From: Candidatus Sulfotelmatobacter sp.
GTDB taxonomy: Bacteria > Acidobacteriota > Terriglobia > Terriglobales > Acidobacteriaceae
DNA: 8,429 nucleotides
NCBI GenBank assembly: GCA_030049565.1
Contig: JASIKQ010000616.1
Coordinates: 1 to 8,429 of the forward strand
Reading direction: 5' to 3'
Position numbers and translations under genes: made by a program. Under the pieces are notes generated by a model, which was not told the DNA's origin, did no database searches, and saw only the letters and a program-made list of their open reading frames with translations. Positions 7,276 to 8,429 of this stretch are shown in pieces (the stretch's first letter is position 1; each line of letters begins with the position of its first letter).

Positions 7276-7298
7276 ATTATAGATATCCGGTGCGCACC
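7276..7298 (-). promoter_or_regulatory. Candidate -10 box with palindromic operator before ntrY
   Basis: On the - strand a perfect TATAAT occupies 7281–7276, about 55 bases before the ntrY GTG. A 10-base perfect palindrome, GGTGCGCACC, fills 7289–7298, within the stretch that would separate the -10 and -35 boxes. No good -35 box is seen at 16–18 bases spacing (best is TTACGC), which fits a promoter that needs an activator, or a chance TATAAT. A protein bound to the palindrome could block or help RNA polymerase. Both parts are seen; their function is inferred. Confidence 0.35.
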
Positions 7299-7333
7299 CG
7301 CGTAACTCTGCAAAGTATGCCGCGTGGGAATGA

Positions 7334-8422
7334 TCAACGCACCACCGGCCGTCCGGCGGAAAGCTCCTCCAAGACCGCATGGTAAGCCGGCTTGGGCCGA
7401 TATTCTCGATTAAAAAGCAGCGCCTGGCCGCGCGCCCCGCGCGAATGCGATCCAATCCACGAGTATTTGTCGCTGAAACCCCAGGTCTCGATCGCCGTGC
7501 AACCAGGATTGTTCAAACATGCGCGAATAATCCTGCGGTAAATATCGGCCTGACGCGCCAGATCATCCGCACGAGAACTGCCGCGGGAATCGATCGGCAC
7601 GGAGACATCGAGTTCGGTGATATGAACCTGCAATCCGAGGGCGCTAAGCCTAGCAATGTTCGCGGAAATATCGTTGGCCAGTTTCTGGGCCTCAACGTCA
7701 AGGCCGGGTATGTGCATCTGCAATCCCACCCCATCAATGGGAACCTGCCTGCTCTTGAAGTCCTGAACCATGGCGTAAATCGCATCCGACTTGCGATTCA
7801 GGCCTTCGCCTTCAGCTTCGTTGTAGAACAACAAAGCCTGCGGATCAGCCTCGTGCGCCCAGCGGAACGCTTGCTCGATATATGCCGTCGCCTTTCCCGA
7901 CATGCCGATGCCAGGTTGGTTGTACCAAAGCGAATCGCGTACGTTTCCGTTTTCATCAAGCGCCTCATTGACCACGTCCCAGGCAAAAACCTGGCCTGCA
8001 TAGTGTTTCATCACGTGGTCGATGTGCTCGTGAAGAAGACGCGCCAATTGCTCGGAGCTGAAATGCCCATCCGCGAGCCACTCCGGATTATTGCGGCCCC
8101 ACACCAGGCAATGTCCCCGAATTTTCATCTTGTGAGCTTCAGCGAAGCGAACCAATTCGTCCCCTGGCCGAAAATCATATGTCTCCTCATCCGGCCGCGA
8201 CACCCACCACTTCATCGCATCCTCAGGTTCGATCATGTTGAACTCGCGGGCCAGAGTGGCGGCGTAGGCTTGTTCCGACAGTTGAGCGGGCCGCACAGCC
8301 GCGCCAATGCGCACGCCGGATTTTTCCGCTTCCTGCCGCAGCGATTGCGCGGTGCAGCATACAGTGACCACCGCGGCAACCACCCCCGACCGCCAGAAGC
8401 GCTTCAAGAAACTCTCCGCCAC
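7334..8422 (-). CDS. Secreted GH10 endo-1,4-beta-xylanase
   Basis: The 362-residue product is a glycoside hydrolase family 10 enzyme, which cleaves internal beta-1,4 links of xylan with retention. The catalytic acid/base is E153 in WDVVNEAL (148–155) and the nucleophile E270 in HITELDV (267–273). Other family marks are EPEDAMKW (65–72), GHCLVW (103–108), GLQMHI (233–238) and WGFSDKYSW (314–322). The single (beta/alpha)8 domain spans about 30–357, with no carbohydrate-binding module. The N-terminus (basic KRFWR, then a hydrophobic stretch to CCTA at 22–25) looks like a signal peptide cut near residue 25, so it acts outside the cytoplasm. The usual YNDYN string reads YNEAEGE (200–206). The start is uncertain: GTG 8422 is taken, but the frame stays open to the window edge, and TTG six codons in follows a GGAGAG. 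The gene precedes the ntrYX operon by 113 bases; a functional link is not shown. Confidence 0.93.
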   Translation of the reverse strand: MAESFLKRFWRSGVVAAVVTVCCTAQSLRQEAEKSGVRIGAAVRPAQLSEQAYAATLAREFNMIEPEDAMKWWVSRPDEETYDFRPGDELVRFAEAHKMKIRGHCLVWGRNNPEWLADGHFSSEQLARLLHEHIDHVMKHYAGQVFAWDVVNEALDENGNVRDSLWYNQPGIGMSGKATAYIEQAFRWAHEADPQALLFYNEAEGEGLNRKSDAIYAMVQDFKSRQVPIDGVGLQMHIPGLDVEAQKLANDISANIARLSALGLQVHITELDVSVPIDSRGSSRADDLARQADIYRRIIRACLNNPGCTAIETWGFSDKYSWIGSHSRGARGQALLFNREYRPKPAYHAVLEELSAGRPVVR

Positions 8423-8429
8423 GGCTATG

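Noticed and set aside
8350..8370. Possible lipoprotein signal at the CC pair of the xylanase N-terminus
   Set aside because: The residues before either cysteine (T-V-C and V-C-C) do not fit the lipobox, which needs Gly, Ala or Ser directly before the cysteine; an ordinary signal peptide fits better.

Overview
The window carries a conserved bacterial housekeeping cluster on the + strand, followed by a regulatory and catabolic block on the - strand. All major reading frames are intact. Base composition is moderately GC-rich and even throughout. The gene order phoH–ybeY–CNNM/CorC–era followed by an NtrYX-type two-component pair, the strong-motif GH10 xylanase and the sparse Shine-Dalgarno signals would fit a soil Acidobacteriota (Terriglobia-like) genome. 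That assignment is an inference from gene content and style; nothing in the window is diagnostic of the phylum.

Left block (1–3598, + strand). The window opens inside the last codons of a PhoH-family ATPase gene, followed by a good intrinsic-terminator-like hairpin. Next come ybeY (endoribonuclease for 16S rRNA maturation and ribosome quality control) and a CNNM/HlyC/CorC-family membrane protein whose start overlaps the ybeY stop (ATGA). After a 108-base gap holding a striking inverted repeat comes era (GTPase for 30S assembly). PhoH, YbeY, CorC-type proteins and Era are commonly clustered and are tied to rRNA and ribosome biology. A small RsbW/SpoIIAB-type anti-sigma kinase follows, apparently behind its own sigma-70-like promoter.

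Right block (8422–3623, - strand). A secreted GH10 endo-xylanase gene lies upstream of a large NtrY-like membrane histidine kinase and an overlapping NtrX-like AAA+ response regulator. The kinase and regulator overlap by 8 bases and almost certainly form one operon. This operon converges on the anti-sigma gene with only 24 bases between stop codons. A TATAAT box and a 10-base perfect palindrome lie between xylanase and kinase, so the two-component operon may have its own regulated promoter.

I do not see a clearly new system, phage, transposon, CRISPR array or RNA gene. The points most worth a second look are: the sigma-54 contact loop of the NtrX-like regulator reads GSFPGA instead of GAFTGA; the DUF21 membrane domain of the CorC-like protein has lost its usual signature residues while the cytosolic part is intact; a 19-base inverted repeat with a competing third arm ends four bases before the era start codon; and the anti-sigma kinase has no visible sigma or antagonist partner.
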